Shown here piece by piece: positions 36,127 to 46,389 of a stretch of 64,000 bases of DNA. Positions within the stretch are counted from its first letter, which is position 1; every line of letters starts with the position of its first letter. The position numbers and the translations under genes are program-made. The notes beneath the pieces were generated by a model. That model was not told where the DNA came from. It saw only the letters and a program-made list of their open reading frames with translations, and ran no database searches. The DNA is from Rheinheimera mesophila. Its GTDB lineage: Bacteria > Pseudomonadota > Gammaproteobacteria > Enterobacterales > Alteromonadaceae. Location: NCBI RefSeq assembly GCF_000986865.1, contig NZ_LAVS01000006.1, forward strand, positions 1 through 64,000. Reading direction: 5' to 3'.

Positions 36127-36285
36127 TACGCTACTTTTCGGCAACTGGCCGTGCGATTTGCAGCAAATTGTAACTTTTTTTACTTACTTGCAGAACTATT
36201 CATAGAGCGTCCAGTCATAAGGGTACGCTTGACGAGCGCCAGTTGCAAAAAGAAAGTAGTATTTAGCATTAGGGGAAAGGCTCGG

Positions 36286-36861
36286 ATGAGCGAGCAAGAA
36301 TTGGATTGGCAGATTGTCCAGCGGGTACAACAAGGGGATAAAGCAGCATTTAATCTGCTGGTAAGAAAATACCAGCATCGAATTGCGAACTTAATCTCAC
36401 GTTATGTTTCTAACCATGGCGATGTGGCAGACGTAGCTCAGGAAGCCTTTATTAAAGCTTACCGCGCTATTCCTGGCTTTCGTGGTGAGAGTGCATTTTA
36501 CACCTGGTTGTACCGGATAGCTGTGAACAGCGCTAAAAATTACCTGGTAGCGACGGGACGCAAGCCACCCTCTACTGATGTAGATGCGGACGATGCCGAG
36601 TTTTACGAGGGCAGCGATGCGTTGAAAGAGCAGGACTCTCCGGAAAAACTGTTGTTATCCGAAGAAATACGGCATGTAGTGTTCGATACCATTGAAAAGT
36701 TGCCAGACGAACTACGCACGGCTATCACCTTGCGTGAATTGGATGGTTTGAGTTACGAAGAGATTGCGGAAGTGATGGGATGTCCTATAGGGACAGTCAG
36801 AAGCCGGATTTTCCGTGCACGTGAAGCTATTGATGCGCAGTTAAAACCGCTCATTAGTTGA
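36286..36861 (+). CDS. rpoE: envelope-stress sigma factor RpoE
   Basis: This 191-residue protein equals the length of E. coli sigma-E and shares MSEQELDWQIVQRVQQGDKA, region 2 (VADVAQEAFIKAYRAIPGFRGESAFYTWLYRIA) and region 4 (LRELDGLSYEEIAEVMGCPIGTVRSRIFRARE). It directs transcription of outer-membrane and periplasmic stress genes. ATG 36286 is set by AGGGGAAAGG just upstream and by family alignment. It heads the rpoE-rseA-rseB-rseC operon, and its activity is controlled by the next two products. Confidence 0.98.
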   Translation: MSEQELDWQIVQRVQQGDKAAFNLLVRKYQHRIANLISRYVSNHGDVADVAQEAFIKAYRAIPGFRGESAFYTWLYRIAVNSAKNYLVATGRKPPSTDVDADDAEFYEGSDALKEQDSPEKLLLSEEIRHVVFDTIEKLPDELRTAITLRELDGLSYEEIAEVMGCPIGTVRSRIFRAREAIDAQLKPLIS

Positions 36862-36884
36862 ACCTCTACTAAACAGGAATCGGT

Positions 36885-37523
36885 ATGTCGTCAGAAAAAT
36901 CAGATTGGCTCTCGGCTGCGAGCGATAACCAAGCGATTAGCCCGGAACAATTAGACAGATTGCTGCAAGATGCGGAATTACAGCAAAGTTTTGCGCGTTA
37001 TCATTTGATTGGTGCTGCCATTCGTAATGAATTACCTGAAAAGCTGGATCTGCAGTTTGCAGATAACTTTGCCAGCCTGTTAGAGCAGGAGCCTGCTTAT
37101 CAGTTAGAAAGCAGTGCTGCAGTGCAGAAACAGCAGACTGTGGTGTCGTTCTGGCAGAAACTGGGTGAAGCCGCCAATACCGGCTGGTTCAAAACTGGCT
37201 TTCAGGGCGCTGTAGCGGCCAGTGTGGCACTCATTGCCGTATTGGGTGTGCAACAGTTTCAAGGGGCAGGTCAGGATACTGATTTGAACTCGCCTTTACC
37301 TGTGTTACAAACCCAGCCTGTTGCTGGTTTTGCAACGCCAGTCAGCCTGAGTCAGACCTCGGTGGATTCCCGTTTCGAACAGGAACAGCGTCAGGCCATG
37401 CTGGAACAACAAAAACGTTTGCAGCAGTTGTTGCAGGCACATCGTCAGCAAATCCGGGTGATGGACACCGCGCAGCAGAAGTCCGTTGTAACTCCTGCTG
37501 AGAAACCAGTTCAAGAGCAATAA
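36885..37523 (+). CDS. rseA: anti-sigma-E factor RseA
   Basis: This 212-residue protein has a cytoplasmic anti-sigma domain (LSAASDNQAISPEQLDRLLQD..ARYHLIGAAIRNELP), one membrane helix near residues 105-125 (GAVAASVALIAVLGV) and a Gln-rich periplasmic tail. RseA holds sigma-E at the membrane until DegS and RseP cut it. Position and topology confirm the identity despite a divergent C-terminus. It lies 23 nt after rpoE. Confidence 0.93.
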   Translation: MSSEKSDWLSAASDNQAISPEQLDRLLQDAELQQSFARYHLIGAAIRNELPEKLDLQFADNFASLLEQEPAYQLESSAAVQKQQTVVSFWQKLGEAANTGWFKTGFQGAVAASVALIAVLGVQQFQGAGQDTDLNSPLPVLQTQPVAGFATPVSLSQTSVDSRFEQEQRQAMLEQQKRLQQLLQAHRQQIRVMDTAQQKSVVTPAEKPVQEQ

Positions 37524-37525
37524 AT

Positions 37526-38449
37526 ATGGGTTGGAAAGGCTTAAGTAGTGCCTTGATCATCTTGTGTTACTCCAGCCTGAGCTTCGCAGAAGACTCGGGT
37601 TGGCAGTGGTTTGAGCGCAGTCAAAGCTCGGTCCGTCAGTATAATTTTGAAGCCTCTTTTGTCGTGATTAAACCCAATCAGGTCGATAGTTACCGTTGGG
37701 TGCACGGCGTGCAAAATGACACCGAAATCGAACAGTTGATGCCACTGGAGCAAAGTGGTGTAGAAATTCTTCGTCGTAATCAGATGGTGTATTACCTGGC
37801 ACCGGAAAAAACGCCGTTAGCAACCAACAGTAGTACGATCAAAGAGCTACCTGCTTTGCTGTACCAGAACATCGAGTCTGTTAAAGCGCTTTACGATGCA
37901 GTGCCTGGTGGTTCTACGCAGTTGTCCGGCCGGTCGGCGCAATTGTTGCGCTTAACCCCGTTACAAAATAGCAGACCAGGCTATTGGTTGTGGTTAGACA
38001 GTGAGACCGGATTTCCGCTGAAGATTGATACCCTGACGGTGCAAAATGAAGTGCTTGAGCGCTGGGTTGTCACTCATATTCTGCCACATGCCGCTTTGCC
38101 GGAGGCGTTAAGCGTCGCAGCCAAAGCCGAATTGCCTGTTAGCGCTGAAACCATGCCTGCTGCCGCTTTACCTGAAAGTCCACTGGAATTGTCCTGGTTA
38201 CCTGAAGGCTATCAGCAAGTGGCTGTGACGGCCGCTATGGTTCCACAGCAAGTGCTGGAGCAATGGCTGTTGTCTGATGGTTTGCATCAGGTGTCGGTCT
38301 TTGTCCAGCCTGGCGCAAGTCTGCCCGCTCAGGCTTTCCGGGATGGTGCGACCACTATCTTTGTGATGCCGAAAAATCAGTTTGATGTGACAGTGATAGG
38401 CCCGGTGTCCATTGAAAATGCCCGGCAGATTGCCGAATCGGTGCGCTGA
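37526..38449 (+). CDS. rseB: periplasmic sigma-E regulator RseB
   Basis: This 307-residue protein has a signal peptide (residues 1-21, ending SLSFA). The large MucB/RseB lipoprotein-localisation-like domain carries the motif RQYNFEASFVVI...YRWVHG, and a C-terminal domain follows a linker. RseB binds RseA in the periplasm and blocks its cleavage until lipopolysaccharide or lipoprotein signals release it. The start follows the rseA stop by 2 nt. Confidence 0.94.
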   Translation: MGWKGLSSALIILCYSSLSFAEDSGWQWFERSQSSVRQYNFEASFVVIKPNQVDSYRWVHGVQNDTEIEQLMPLEQSGVEILRRNQMVYYLAPEKTPLATNSSTIKELPALLYQNIESVKALYDAVPGGSTQLSGRSAQLLRLTPLQNSRPGYWLWLDSETGFPLKIDTLTVQNEVLERWVVTHILPHAALPEALSVAAKAELPVSAETMPAAALPESPLELSWLPEGYQQVAVTAAMVPQQVLEQWLLSDGLHQVSVFVQPGASLPAQAFRDGATTIFVMPKNQFDVTVIGPVSIENARQIAESVR

Positions 38450-38908
38450 ATGCTGGAAGAAATTGCCACTGTGATGAAAAGCCAGGCCGATGGCGTCTGG
38501 TTAAAAACCCAAAGTGTCAGCAGTTGTAACGCCTGTCAGGCGAATAACGATTGTGGTACTGGTGTGGTGGCAAAAGCTTTAACTCCGCGTGAAAATCTGT
38601 TTTTTGTCAAAAGTCAGTTGCAGTTATTGGAAGGTCAAAAAGTGAAAATTGCCGTCAGCGAGCAACAGTTGTTGTCCGCTGCCGCACTGTTGTATTTGCT
38701 GCCGTTGTGCTGCCTGATTGCTGTGGCTGCCTTCCTCAGTCGCTTGCAACTGGCCGAAACTACCGTAGTGCTGGGGTCGTTAGCCGCGCTGCTTGCCGGT
38801 TTTGTAATTGCCAGGTTGTTCACAGGCTCTGCAACTGAACAGCAGCACGTTGAAATCATTGCGGTGTTGCCGGAGCTTGCCGTGCAGCATGTTCGCCTTA
38901 CCGACTAA
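38450..38908 (+). CDS. rseC: membrane protein RseC
   Basis: This 152-residue protein has an N-terminal cysteine cluster (CNACQANNDC) and two membrane helices near residues 77-120. These are the family marks of RseC, which is linked to sigma-E regulation, thiamine synthesis and the SoxR-reducing (Rsx) system. Its ATG directly abuts the rseB stop. A gap of 160 nt separates it from lepA; no terminator is evident. Confidence 0.93.
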   Translation: MLEEIATVMKSQADGVWLKTQSVSSCNACQANNDCGTGVVAKALTPRENLFFVKSQLQLLEGQKVKIAVSEQQLLSAAALLYLLPLCCLIAVAAFLSRLQLAETTVVLGSLAALLAGFVIARLFTGSATEQQHVEIIAVLPELAVQHVRLTD

Positions 38909-39068
38909 AGCTCCACTGAAATCCGCTGTAACATCTGAACACATAGCAACCACTGCAGAGATCGAGTACAATTCGCGGCAAATTTATCTGAATCAACTTT
39001 GGTGTTCGCCCGGTTTGTGACCATAAGGGTTAGAGTGGGGCCACCTGATAGCAGCTTTAGCGGAAAAA

Positions 39069-40868
39069 ATGCCAAAAATTACTCATATTCGTAACTTTTC
39101 AGTCATAGCCCACATCGACCATGGCAAATCAACCTTGTCGGATCGTTTGATCCAGCATTGTGGTGGTTTATCCGACCGTGAAATGCAGGCACAAGTTTTA
39201 GATTCTATGGATCTGGAACGTGAACGTGGCATCACTATTAAAGCGCAAAGCGTGACTTTGCATTACAAAGCTAAAGATGGCGAAACCTATCAGCTCAACT
39301 TTATCGACACGCCAGGCCACGTTGACTTTACCTATGAAGTCAGCCGTTCTCTGGCCGCTTGTGAAGGTGCATTGTTAGTGGTGGATGCGGGTCAGGGCGT
39401 TGAAGCTCAGACCGTGGCTAACTGCTACACAGCGCTGGAAATGAACCTCGAAGTGTTACCTATTCTGAATAAAATCGACTTGCCACAAGCCGATCCGGAC
39501 CGGGTTTCCGAGGAAATTGAAGATATTATCGGTATCGAAGCTGTGGGCGCAGTGCAATGTTCTGCCAAAACAGGTTTAGGTATTGAAGATGTACTAGAGA
39601 CTATAGTCGCCAATATTCCATGCCCTGAAGGTGACCCAGATGGTCCGACTCAAGCCTTGATCATCGACTCCTGGTTTGACCCTTATCAGGGTGTGGTATC
39701 GCTGGTGCGGGTAAAACACGGCAAAATCCAGTTGAAAGACAAAATCAAAGTGATGTCGACCGGTATGGTGTACGAAGTCGACAAAGTCGGTGTCTTTACT
39801 CCTAAAGCCAACAACACAGGTATTTTAAGTACAGGTGAAGTAGGTTTTGTGATCTGTGGTATCAAAGAAATTAAAGGCGCGCCTGTAGGCGATACCTTAA
39901 CTTTGGCAAAAAACCCTGCAACCGAACCCTTACCAGGCTTTAAGCGGATTAAACCTCAGGTCTATGCCGGCGTGTTCCCGGTTTCCTCTGACGATTACGA
40001 AGATTTCCGCGATGCGCTGGAGAAACTCAGCTTAAACGACTCGTCTTTGTTTTATGAACCAGAAAGTTCCAGCGCTTTAGGTTTTGGTTTCCGTATTGGT
40101 TTCCTCGGTATGTTACACATGGAGATCATTCAGGAGCGTTTAGAGCGTGAATACGATCTGGATCTAATCACCACTGCGCCGACCGTAGTGTACGAAGTGA
40201 TCACCAAAAATGGTGAAACTGTGATGGTCGATAACCCAAGCGCATTACCGCCTGTGGGCAATATTGATGAAATTCGTGAGCCTATAGTGGAAGCTCATAT
40301 TCTGGTACCACAGGAATACTTAGGTAACGTGATTAATCTTTGTATTGAAAAACGTGGTGTGCAGATGAATATGACCTACCATGGCCGTCAGGTGGCTGTA
40401 GTGTACGAACTGCCGATGGCGGAAGTGGTGATGGATTTCTTCGACCGCTTAAAGTCCACCAGCCGTGGTTATGCTTCGCTGGATTACTCCTTTAAACGCT
40501 TCCAGGCATCCGAGATGTCGCGGGTTGATATTTTGATCAACGGTGAGCGGGTCGATGCCTTGGCTATTATCAGCCATAAAGATTTCGCCCAAAGCCGTGG
40601 TCGCGAGCTGGCGGAAAAACTGAAAGATCTGATCCCTCGTCAGATGTTTGATATTGCCATTCAGGCCGCCATAGGTGCTCATGTGATTGCCCGTACCACG
40701 GTTAAGCAATTACGTAAAAACGTGTTGGCGAAATGTTATGGCGGCGATATCAGCCGGAAGAAAAAGCTGTTGCAGAAACAGAAAGAGGGTAAAAAACGTA
40801 TGAAGCAGGTGGGTAATGTGGAAGTTCCACAAGAAGCCTTCCTCGCCATTCTTAAAGTCGGTAAATAA
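39069..40868 (+). CDS. lepA: elongation factor 4 (LepA)
   Basis: This 599-residue translational GTPase has G1 [10 protein letters not shown]3 DTPGH, G4 NKID and the LepA-specific C-terminal domain ([43 protein letters not shown]). The length equals the E. coli protein. LepA back-translocates or remodels stalled ribosomes and aids initiation. It is followed by lepB after 14 nt, the usual operon. Confidence 0.98.
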   Translation: MPKITHIRNFSVIAHIDHGKSTLSDRLIQHCGGLSDREMQAQVLDSMDLERERGITIKAQSVTLHYKAKDGETYQLNFIDTPGHVDFTYEVSRSLAACEGALLVVDAGQGVEAQTVANCYTALEMNLEVLPILNKIDLPQADPDRVSEEIEDIIGIEAVGAVQCSAKTGLGIEDVLETIVANIPCPEGDPDGPTQALIIDSWFDPYQGVVSLVRVKHGKIQLKDKIKVMSTGMVYEVDKVGVFTPKANNTGILSTGEVGFVICGIKEIKGAPVGDTLTLAKNPATEPLPGFKRIKPQVYAGVFPVSSDDYEDFRDALEKLSLNDSSLFYEPESSSALGFGFRIGFLGMLHMEIIQERLEREYDLDLITTAPTVVYEVITKNGETVMVDNPSALPPVGNIDEIREPIVEAHILVPQEYLGNVINLCIEKRGVQMNMTYHGRQVAVVYELPMAEVVMDFFDRLKSTSRGYASLDYSFKRFQASEMSRVDILINGERVDALAIISHKDFAQSRGRELAEKLKDLIPRQMFDIAIQAAIGAHVIARTTVKQLRKNVLAKCYGGDISRKKKLLQKQKEGKKRMKQVGNVEVPQEAFLAILKVGK

Positions 40869-40882
40869 CAACAAGGGTAGTT

Positions 40883-41806
40883 ATGGCAGGTTATTTTGCA
40901 ATTTTCCTCGTAGTATTGACCTTAGCCAGTGGTTTAATCTGGCTGATCGACGTACTGGTATTTGCGCCTAAGCGCAAAGTTAAAGTTGCGACCGCTCAGG
41001 CTGCTGCAGCCGGCGGCCTGCCGTTAAGTGCTATAGAAGAACTGGAAAAACCTTCTTATCTGGCTGAGACTGCCAAAGAAATTTTCCCGCTGATTCTGGC
41101 GATCACCATCATCCGTTCGTTTTTGTACGAGCCGTTTCAGATCCCATCGGGTTCGATGATGCCTACCTTATTGGTCGGTGACTTTATTCTGGTGGAGAAG
41201 TTTTCCTACGATGTGAAAGACCCAGTCTGGCGTAAGCCGCTGATCACCACAGGCCGGCCAGAACGTGGGGACGTGATCGTATTTAAATACCCGGAGCAGC
41301 CTACAGTCGACTTTATCAAGCGCACTGTCGGTTTGCCGGGCGATCGTATTATTTACAAAAACAAGCAGTTATTTATTCAGCCAGCCTGTACAGCGGCAGA
41401 TAAAAGCACTTGTCCTGGTTTAGAAGCCGTACCTTTAACTTTGCAGGCGGAAGGCGAATTTATGGATGGTGAATTGCCAACCAAACGCTATTCAGAGCAA
41501 TTTGGTGAGCACAAACACGACATTTTGCAGCATCCGTTTAAATCAGAACAACTGATGCAGTATTACAAACAGCCGGGTACCGCCATCGAAGAGTTTATTG
41601 TGCCTGAAGGCCATTATTTTGCTTTAGGTGACAACCGTGATAACAGCCGTGACAGCCGTTTCTGGGGTTTTGTGCCTGAAGAAAATCTGGTCGGCAAAGC
41701 GGTGTTTATCTGGATGAGTTTTGAATTTAGTGACGACCCGGACAACTGGTTACCTTCCTGGGTTCCGGTCGGTGTGCGTTTTGAACGTTTAGGCAAAATT
41801 AATTAA
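40883..41806 (+). CDS. lepB: signal peptidase I
   Basis: This 307-residue enzyme has two N-terminal membrane helices (about 4-24 and 66-82). The catalytic Ser91 is in PSGSMMPT and the catalytic Lys146 in [12 protein letters not shown]. The conserved box [17 protein letters not shown] completes the family marks. It removes signal peptides of secreted proteins on the periplasmic face. Its stop overlaps the rnc start by one base (TAATG). Confidence 0.97.
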   Translation: MAGYFAIFLVVLTLASGLIWLIDVLVFAPKRKVKVATAQAAAAGGLPLSAIEELEKPSYLAETAKEIFPLILAITIIRSFLYEPFQIPSGSMMPTLLVGDFILVEKFSYDVKDPVWRKPLITTGRPERGDVIVFKYPEQPTVDFIKRTVGLPGDRIIYKNKQLFIQPACTAADKSTCPGLEAVPLTLQAEGEFMDGELPTKRYSEQFGEHKHDILQHPFKSEQLMQYYKQPGTAIEEFIVPEGHYFALGDNRDNSRDSRFWGFVPEENLVGKAVFIWMSFEFSDDPDNWLPSWVPVGVRFERLGKIN

Positions 41807-42480
41807 TGCAAAAACCTGTCAGCGGCCTGATGAAAAAGCTGGGGTACCAGTTTCAGCAGGTCGCGCTACTCGAACAAGCCCTAACTCACCGCAGTTGTAA
41901 AGGTGAGCATAATGAGCGACTGGAATTTCTCGGCGACGCCCTGCTCAGCATGGTGATTGCAGAAGCCCTGTACAAGCATTTCCCTAAGGCCCGCGAGGGT
42001 GATTTAACCCGCATGCGTTCTTCGTTGGTGAAGGGCATTACTCTGGCCGAAATAGCCAAAGAACTCGAGCTGGCGCAGTACCTGCGCCTGGGGCCGGGTG
42101 AAATGAAAAGCGGTGGTTTACGCCGTGAATCTATTCAGGCTGACGCCGTAGAAGCTATTTTAGGTGCTATCTTTTTAGACTCTGGTATTGATGCTTGCAA
42201 AGAGCGTATTTTAAGCTGGTTTGGTAGTCGTTTAACCGACATCCAGCCTGGCGTACAAAAAGACAGTAAAACCCAGTTGCAGGAATACCTGCAGGGACGT
42301 CGCCTGCCTTTGCCTCTGTATGAAGTGATCGATACGCAAGGCGATGACCACGATCAGGTGTTTACTGTGCGTTGTACTGTGCAGGGCAGAGCCCCTGTAA
42401 TCGCGTCTGGCAACTCCAGACGTAAAGCTGAACAGGATTCAGCCCGAATGTTGTTGGAACAGATAAAAAATGACCACTGA
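41806..42480 (+). CDS. rnc: ribonuclease III
   Basis: This 224-residue protein has the catalytic [12 protein letters not shown] signature (about residues 38-49), the second acidic cluster [10 protein letters not shown], and a C-terminal double-stranded RNA-binding domain ([36 protein letters not shown]). It processes rRNA precursors and structured mRNAs. It overlaps era by 11 nt, the conserved lepB-rnc-era arrangement. Confidence 0.97.
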   Translation: MQKPVSGLMKKLGYQFQQVALLEQALTHRSCKGEHNERLEFLGDALLSMVIAEALYKHFPKAREGDLTRMRSSLVKGITLAEIAKELELAQYLRLGPGEMKSGGLRRESIQADAVEAILGAIFLDSGIDACKERILSWFGSRLTDIQPGVQKDSKTQLQEYLQGRRLPLPLYEVIDTQGDDHDQVFTVRCTVQGRAPVIASGNSRRKAEQDSARMLLEQIKNDH

Positions 42481-43366
42481 GACTTTTGCCGGACTGGTAG
42501 CTATTGTTGGCCGTCCAAACGTGGGTAAATCCACTTTATTAAATCAGCTGATTGGTCAGAAGGTTAGTATTACTTCGCGTAAACCCCAGACGACTCGCCA
42601 CCGTATAGTGGGCATAGACACTCAGGATAATTACCAAACGGTTTATGTCGACACGCCCGGCCTGCATATCGAAGAAAAACGTGCTATCAACCGTCTGATG
42701 AATAAAGCCGCCGCCAGCACTATCCTGGATGTAGAGCTGATTATTTTTGTGGTGGAAGGGACGCGCTGGACAGACGACGACCAGATGGTGTTAAACCGTC
42801 TGATCGCGGCAAAAAAACCAGTGCTGCTGGTGGTGAATAAAGTCGATTTATACAAAGACAAAGAAGAGCTGTTACCGCATTTACAGTGGCTCAGCAGCCA
42901 GCTCGACTTTATGCAAATTGTGCCTTTGTCGGCAGAAAAGGGCACCAATGTGCAGGAACTGCGGGCCTTAGTGCAAAAGCAGTTACCGCCTTGTGAATTC
43001 TTTTTCCCTGAAGAATATGTCACGGATCGCAGCAGCCGTTTTATGGCGTCTGAAATAGTCCGCGAAAAGCTGATGCGTTTTTTAGGCGACGAATTGCCTT
43101 ATGCAGTCACGGTAGAAATTGAACGCTTTAAATGGGAAGAAAAACACTACCATATCGCCGCTTTGGTGTTGGTGGAACGAGACACCCAAAAGCAGATGGT
43201 GATAGGGAAAAAAGGCGAACGTATTAAAACCATCGCCACTGAAGCCCGTAAAGATATGGAAACCTTGTTTGAGCAGCCGGTATTTTTGCAGGTCTGGGTG
43301 AAAGTGAAATCCGGTTGGGCCGATGACGAGCGAGCACTTCGCAGCTTAGGTTACGGCGAAGACTAA
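42470..43366 (+). CDS. era: GTPase Era
   Basis: This 298-residue protein has GTPase motifs [14 protein letters not shown] and NKVD, followed by a C-terminal KH domain with [21 protein letters not shown]. Era binds 16S rRNA near its 3' end during small-subunit assembly. It is translationally coupled to rnc, and recO starts 1 nt later. Confidence 0.98.
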   Translation: MTTETFAGLVAIVGRPNVGKSTLLNQLIGQKVSITSRKPQTTRHRIVGIDTQDNYQTVYVDTPGLHIEEKRAINRLMNKAAASTILDVELIIFVVEGTRWTDDDQMVLNRLIAAKKPVLLVVNKVDLYKDKEELLPHLQWLSSQLDFMQIVPLSAEKGTNVQELRALVQKQLPPCEFFFPEEYVTDRSSRFMASEIVREKLMRFLGDELPYAVTVEIERFKWEEKHYHIAALVLVERDTQKQMVIGKKGERIKTIATEARKDMETLFEQPVFLQVWVKVKSGWADDERALRSLGYGED

Positions 43367-43367
43367 A

Positions 43368-44048
43368 ATGGATCATCGCAGCTGGCCAGCTTTTATTCTG
43401 CACAGCCGCGCTTTTAAGGAACAGCAGTTGTTGGTGCAATTGCTGTTGCCTGAACTGGGCCGGGTCAGCGCTGTGATGCGTAAATCCAGCAGTAAAAAAC
43501 AACAACGTTTATCGCTACAGCCTTTCCAGTTACTGCAACTGGAGCTGCTGGGCCGCTCTGAATTAAAAACCGTCAGTAAAGCCGAAGAAGTGGGTCCCGC
43601 CTTTTTACTGCAAGGCGAAAAGTTATTTGGTGCCATGTACTTAAACGAGCTGATTTGTCGGTTATGGCCGGAAAACGTTGGCTCGGATCTGTTATTCGAC
43701 TTGTACCAACAGACGTTGCAGCAATTAGTGATGACAGAGCTTGAGCCTTGTTTACGTAAGTTTGAATTTTCCCTGCTGACTGAGTTAGGTCAGCCGGTGG
43801 ACTGGCACTACGATTCAGCAGGCGAAGTTTTACAGGACGGCGCTTTGTACCAATGGTGGCCCGAGCAGGGCTGGCAAATCGCTGGCAAAGGCTGGAAGGG
43901 TGAGCTGCTTAAAGCCATAGGCCAACAGCAGTGGCAACACCACGAAGTACTAAAAACCGCCAAGCAGTTAAGCCGTGTATTATTAGCACCTTTGCTCGGC
44001 ACTAAACCTTTGACCAGCAGAGCATTATTTCAATCGATCAGGAATTAG
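43368..44048 (+). CDS. recO: DNA repair protein RecO
   Basis: This 226-residue protein has an N-terminal OB-fold ([30 protein letters not shown]) and the helical RecO C-terminus ([20 protein letters not shown]). RecO loads RecA on gaps with RecR. Its order after era and before pdxJ is the same as in E. coli. Confidence 0.95.
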   Translation: MDHRSWPAFILHSRAFKEQQLLVQLLLPELGRVSAVMRKSSSKKQQRLSLQPFQLLQLELLGRSELKTVSKAEEVGPAFLLQGEKLFGAMYLNELICRLWPENVGSDLLFDLYQQTLQQLVMTELEPCLRKFEFSLLTELGQPVDWHYDSAGEVLQDGALYQWWPEQGWQIAGKGWKGELLKAIGQQQWQHHEVLKTAKQLSRVLLAPLLGTKPLTSRALFQSIRN

Positions 44049-44050
44049 TT

Positions 44051-44782
44051 ATGAGCGCCATTTATTTAGGTATCAATATCGATCACGTTGCCACTTTACG
44101 TCAGGCCCGTGGCACGTATTACCCTGAACCTGTGCATGCGGCTTTATTGGCTGAACAATTTGGTGCCGATGGCATTACAGTGCATTTACGGGAAGACCGT
44201 CGTCATATTCAGGACCGCGATTTATTTCTGTTGCGCCAAACCATAGCCACCCGATTAAATTTTGAAATGGCGGTAACGGAAGAAATGTTAGGTATAGCCG
44301 CTCAGCTCAAACCTGAATTTTGCTGTTTAGTGCCGGAAAAACGCCAGGAATTAACCACTGAAGGCGGTTTAGAGGTGGCAGGCCAGTTCGATAAAATTCA
44401 GGATGCGGTGCAGCGTCTGCAACAGGATAATATTTTAGTCTCGTTGTTTATTGATGCGGACGAAAACCAAATAGCAGCAGCGGCTAAAGCTGGTGCGCCT
44501 TATATTGAAATTCATACTGGCCAGTACGCAGAAGCGACCGATCCAAAAAAACAAAAAGCAGAGCTGAAGCGTATTACCGAAGCCGCTGCTTATGCCGCTT
44601 CATTGGGCTTAACAGTCAATGCCGGTCATGGCTTGCATTACCATAATGTGCAGCCGATAGCCGCCATTCCTCAAATGTACGAGCTGAATATTGGCCATGC
44701 GATCGTAGCCCGCGCCATTTTCTCTGGTTTAGGCCCGGCGGTCGCTGAAATGAAACGCCTGATGGTGGAGGCGCGCCGTTAA
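44051..44782 (+). CDS. pdxJ: pyridoxine 5'-phosphate synthase PdxJ
   Basis: This 243-residue TIM-barrel protein has [15 protein letters not shown] at the N-terminus, [24 protein letters not shown] and [13 protein letters not shown]. It joins 1-deoxyxylulose 5-phosphate and 3-amino-2-oxopropyl phosphate to give pyridoxine phosphate. The stop overlaps the acpS start by one base. Confidence 0.98.
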   Translation: MSAIYLGINIDHVATLRQARGTYYPEPVHAALLAEQFGADGITVHLREDRRHIQDRDLFLLRQTIATRLNFEMAVTEEMLGIAAQLKPEFCCLVPEKRQELTTEGGLEVAGQFDKIQDAVQRLQQDNILVSLFIDADENQIAAAAKAGAPYIEIHTGQYAEATDPKKQKAELKRITEAAAYAASLGLTVNAGHGLHYHNVQPIAAIPQMYELNIGHAIVARAIFSGLGPAVAEMKRLMVEARR

Positions 44783-45159
44783 TGGCCATTGTTGGTTTAG
44801 GTACCGACATTATTGAAATAGCGCGTATAGAGCAAAGTCTGGCGCGCTCTCCCCGTTTAGTACAACGAGTGCTGACAGAATCTGAGCAGCAAATTCTAGC
44901 GGCTCATGGCCAGCCCGCCCGATACTTCGCCAAACGTTTTGCCGCTAAAGAAGCAGCAGCTAAAGCTCTTGGCACTGGCATAGGCCGGGGTATTTCCTTC
45001 CAACATTTTACCGTTAGCAACGACCCATCCGGTCGTCCTCAACTTGAACTCACAGGTCCGGCTAAAGAGCTGGCTGATTCCATGCAAGTACGTTGTGTCT
45101 GGCTCTCCATCAGCGACGAGCAGGCTTATGCCTGTGCTACTGTGATTCTCGAGTCCTGA
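44782..45159 (+). CDS. acpS: holo-[acyl-carrier-protein] synthase AcpS
   Basis: This 125-residue protein has GLGTDIIEIARIEQ with the Mg-binding Asp and FAKRFAAKEAAAKALGTGI with the conserved Glu/Lys. It transfers 4'-phosphopantetheine from CoA to ACP. It is the last gene of the lepA-acpS run. The region after it (45160-45298) separates this housekeeping block from the borosin-like genes. Confidence 0.97.
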   Translation: MAIVGLGTDIIEIARIEQSLARSPRLVQRVLTESEQQILAAHGQPARYFAKRFAAKEAAAKALGTGIGRGISFQHFTVSNDPSGRPQLELTGPAKELADSMQVRCVWLSISDEQAYACATVILES

Positions 45160-45248
45160 GTTTCGCTTTTAGTTTTCTTGGTAGTACTAGTCAACACCTT
45201 AAAATAAACTGTAGTATCGGGGCAGGCGCAGCTGTATTTGCCTGAACT

Positions 45249-45266
45249 GGCTTAGCTATTTAAGCC
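45249..45266 (+). promoter_or_regulatory. small hairpin in the leader of the first precursor gene
   Basis: GGCTTA and TAAGCC pair across a 6-nt loop, 32 nt before the start of the first small protein gene. It could be a regulatory stem in the mRNA leader or a protein-binding palindrome. No T tract follows, so it is unlikely to be a terminator for acpS. Confidence 0.35.
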
Positions 45267-45298
45267 ATGTAATGATCTTATTTATTAAGGAAAATCAA

Positions 45299-45535
45299 AT
45301 GTCTACAGTGATTAGCTTATTGGAGAAAATGGGCCAGGACGCCAGTTTACGTTATGCCGATAAAAAAACGGTAACAGAGCAGTTAGACCCGGCTTTAGCT
45401 GCTGCTATTCTGGCTGGTGACCAACGCCAGCTTGAAGCTATGCTCGGTGCAAAGAACAAGATTGTATGTATGATTTATGCAGCGGAAGAAGATGAAGAGC
45501 AGGATAACCTGACTGTTTTAGCTAAGGCTGTTTAA
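45299..45535 (+). CDS. putative split-borosin precursor peptide 1 (SonA-like)
   Basis: This 78-residue protein resembles the borosin-binding leader of the Shewanella precursor SonA. It opens with LLEKMGQDASLRY, then DPALAAAILAGDQRQLEAMLG, helices predicted from their amphipathic pattern. A short hydrophobic stretch KIVCMIYAA follows at residues 54-62. This is my candidate core, since borosin methylation occurs on backbone nitrogens near the C-terminus. An acidic EEDEEQDN and a hydrophobic end LTVLAKAV complete it. The SonM-like methyltransferase starts 64 nt later, and a homologous second copy lies at 47055. ATG 45299 has AAGG upstream. Identification rests on recalled family similarity and context. 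Confidence 0.75.
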   Translation: MSTVISLLEKMGQDASLRYADKKTVTEQLDPALAAAILAGDQRQLEAMLGAKNKIVCMIYAAEEDEEQDNLTVLAKAV

Positions 45536-45599
45536 TCAGAATAAATAATTGCTACCTTAGGGCAGCTTTTAGCAAAAAAATTGGCTGTAGGTGAAGTAA

Positions 45600-46388
45600 A
45601 TGCAAAAAGGTAGTTTGGTCTGTGTAGGCACAGGTATGACTTTGGGTTCTCATATCAGTCCTTTGTCCCGCAGTTATATAGAACAAGCCGATGTAGTTTT
45701 TGTATTGGTCGCAGATGGTACTACTGAGTTGTGGATCCAGGGTATGAATGCTGATGTTCGAAGCCTGCAGCCTTATTATTCTGAAGGCCAGTCCAGGATG
45801 ATCACCTATAAACAAATGGTGGCGGCTATGCTGGCGGAAGTGCATGCAGGCAAAAAAGTCTGTGGTGCTTTTTATGGTCATCCCGGAGTTTTTGCCTGGG
45901 TACCGCATCAGGCTATTAAAGAAGCTAAAGCACAAGGTTATCAGGCTCATATGGAGCCAGGCATTTCAGCTGAGGACTGCTTATATGCGGACTTGGGCTT
46001 AGACCCAGGCACTTATGGTTGCCAGCATTATGAAGCCAGTAACCTGATGTTTTATCAGCGCACTATAGATACAGCGGCTTATTTAATTTTATGGCAACCA
46101 GGGGTCGCAGGTGATAAGTCGCTGGCGAAATTCAGCACAGGCAGTGCTTATCGAGAGATTTTGGTTGAGCTGTTAAGCCAATGGTATCCGTTGGATCATC
46201 AGGTGATTTTATACGAAGCCGTGACTTTGCCTATTCAACAGCCCCGCATTGAACAGATTGCTTTGTCTGATTTACCCAAAGCGCAGATGGATTTAAAAAC
46301 TACTCTGGTGATTCCTCCAGCTACAGTAGCTAAAGCCAATCAGGTAATTCTGGATAAGTTAAAAACTCTGGTGACACAGGAAGGTTAA
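45600..46388 (+). CDS. SonM-like borosin peptide-backbone alpha-N-methyltransferase
   Basis: This 262-residue protein has the tetrapyrrole-methylase fold: GSLVCVGTGM at the SAM site, ALYGHPGVF-like FYGHPGVFAW, and MEPGISAEDCLYADLGLDPG. It matches the discrete methyltransferase SonM of the Shewanella oneidensis split borosin over nearly its full length, including WYPLDHQVILYEA near the end. The catalytic residues of the family, Tyr-x5-Arg-x3-Tyr in the fungal enzyme OphMA, are seen as Y60, R66 and Y70 with the same spacing. It has no fused precursor, so substrate peptides must come in trans, most likely from the two flanking genes. TAGGTGA lies before the ATG. Ordinary porphyrin-pathway methylases differ in these motifs and context. 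Confidence 0.88.
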   Translation: MQKGSLVCVGTGMTLGSHISPLSRSYIEQADVVFVLVADGTTELWIQGMNADVRSLQPYYSEGQSRMITYKQMVAAMLAEVHAGKKVCGAFYGHPGVFAWVPHQAIKEAKAQGYQAHMEPGISAEDCLYADLGLDPGTYGCQHYEASNLMFYQRTIDTAAYLILWQPGVAGDKSLAKFSTGSAYREILVELLSQWYPLDHQVILYEAVTLPIQQPRIEQIALSDLPKAQMDLKTTLVIPPATVAKANQVILDKLKTLVTQEG

Positions 46389-46389
46389 T

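Noticed and set aside
36052-36285. N-terminal extension of RpoE by 78 residues
   Set aside because: It would be translated through the structured repeat; the start at 36286 gives the exact E. coli length and has a strong ribosome binding site.
45600-46388. Reading the methyltransferase as a cobalamin/sirohaem-pathway enzyme
   Set aside because: There are no tetrapyrrole genes around it, and its motifs and flanking small genes fit the split borosin family better.
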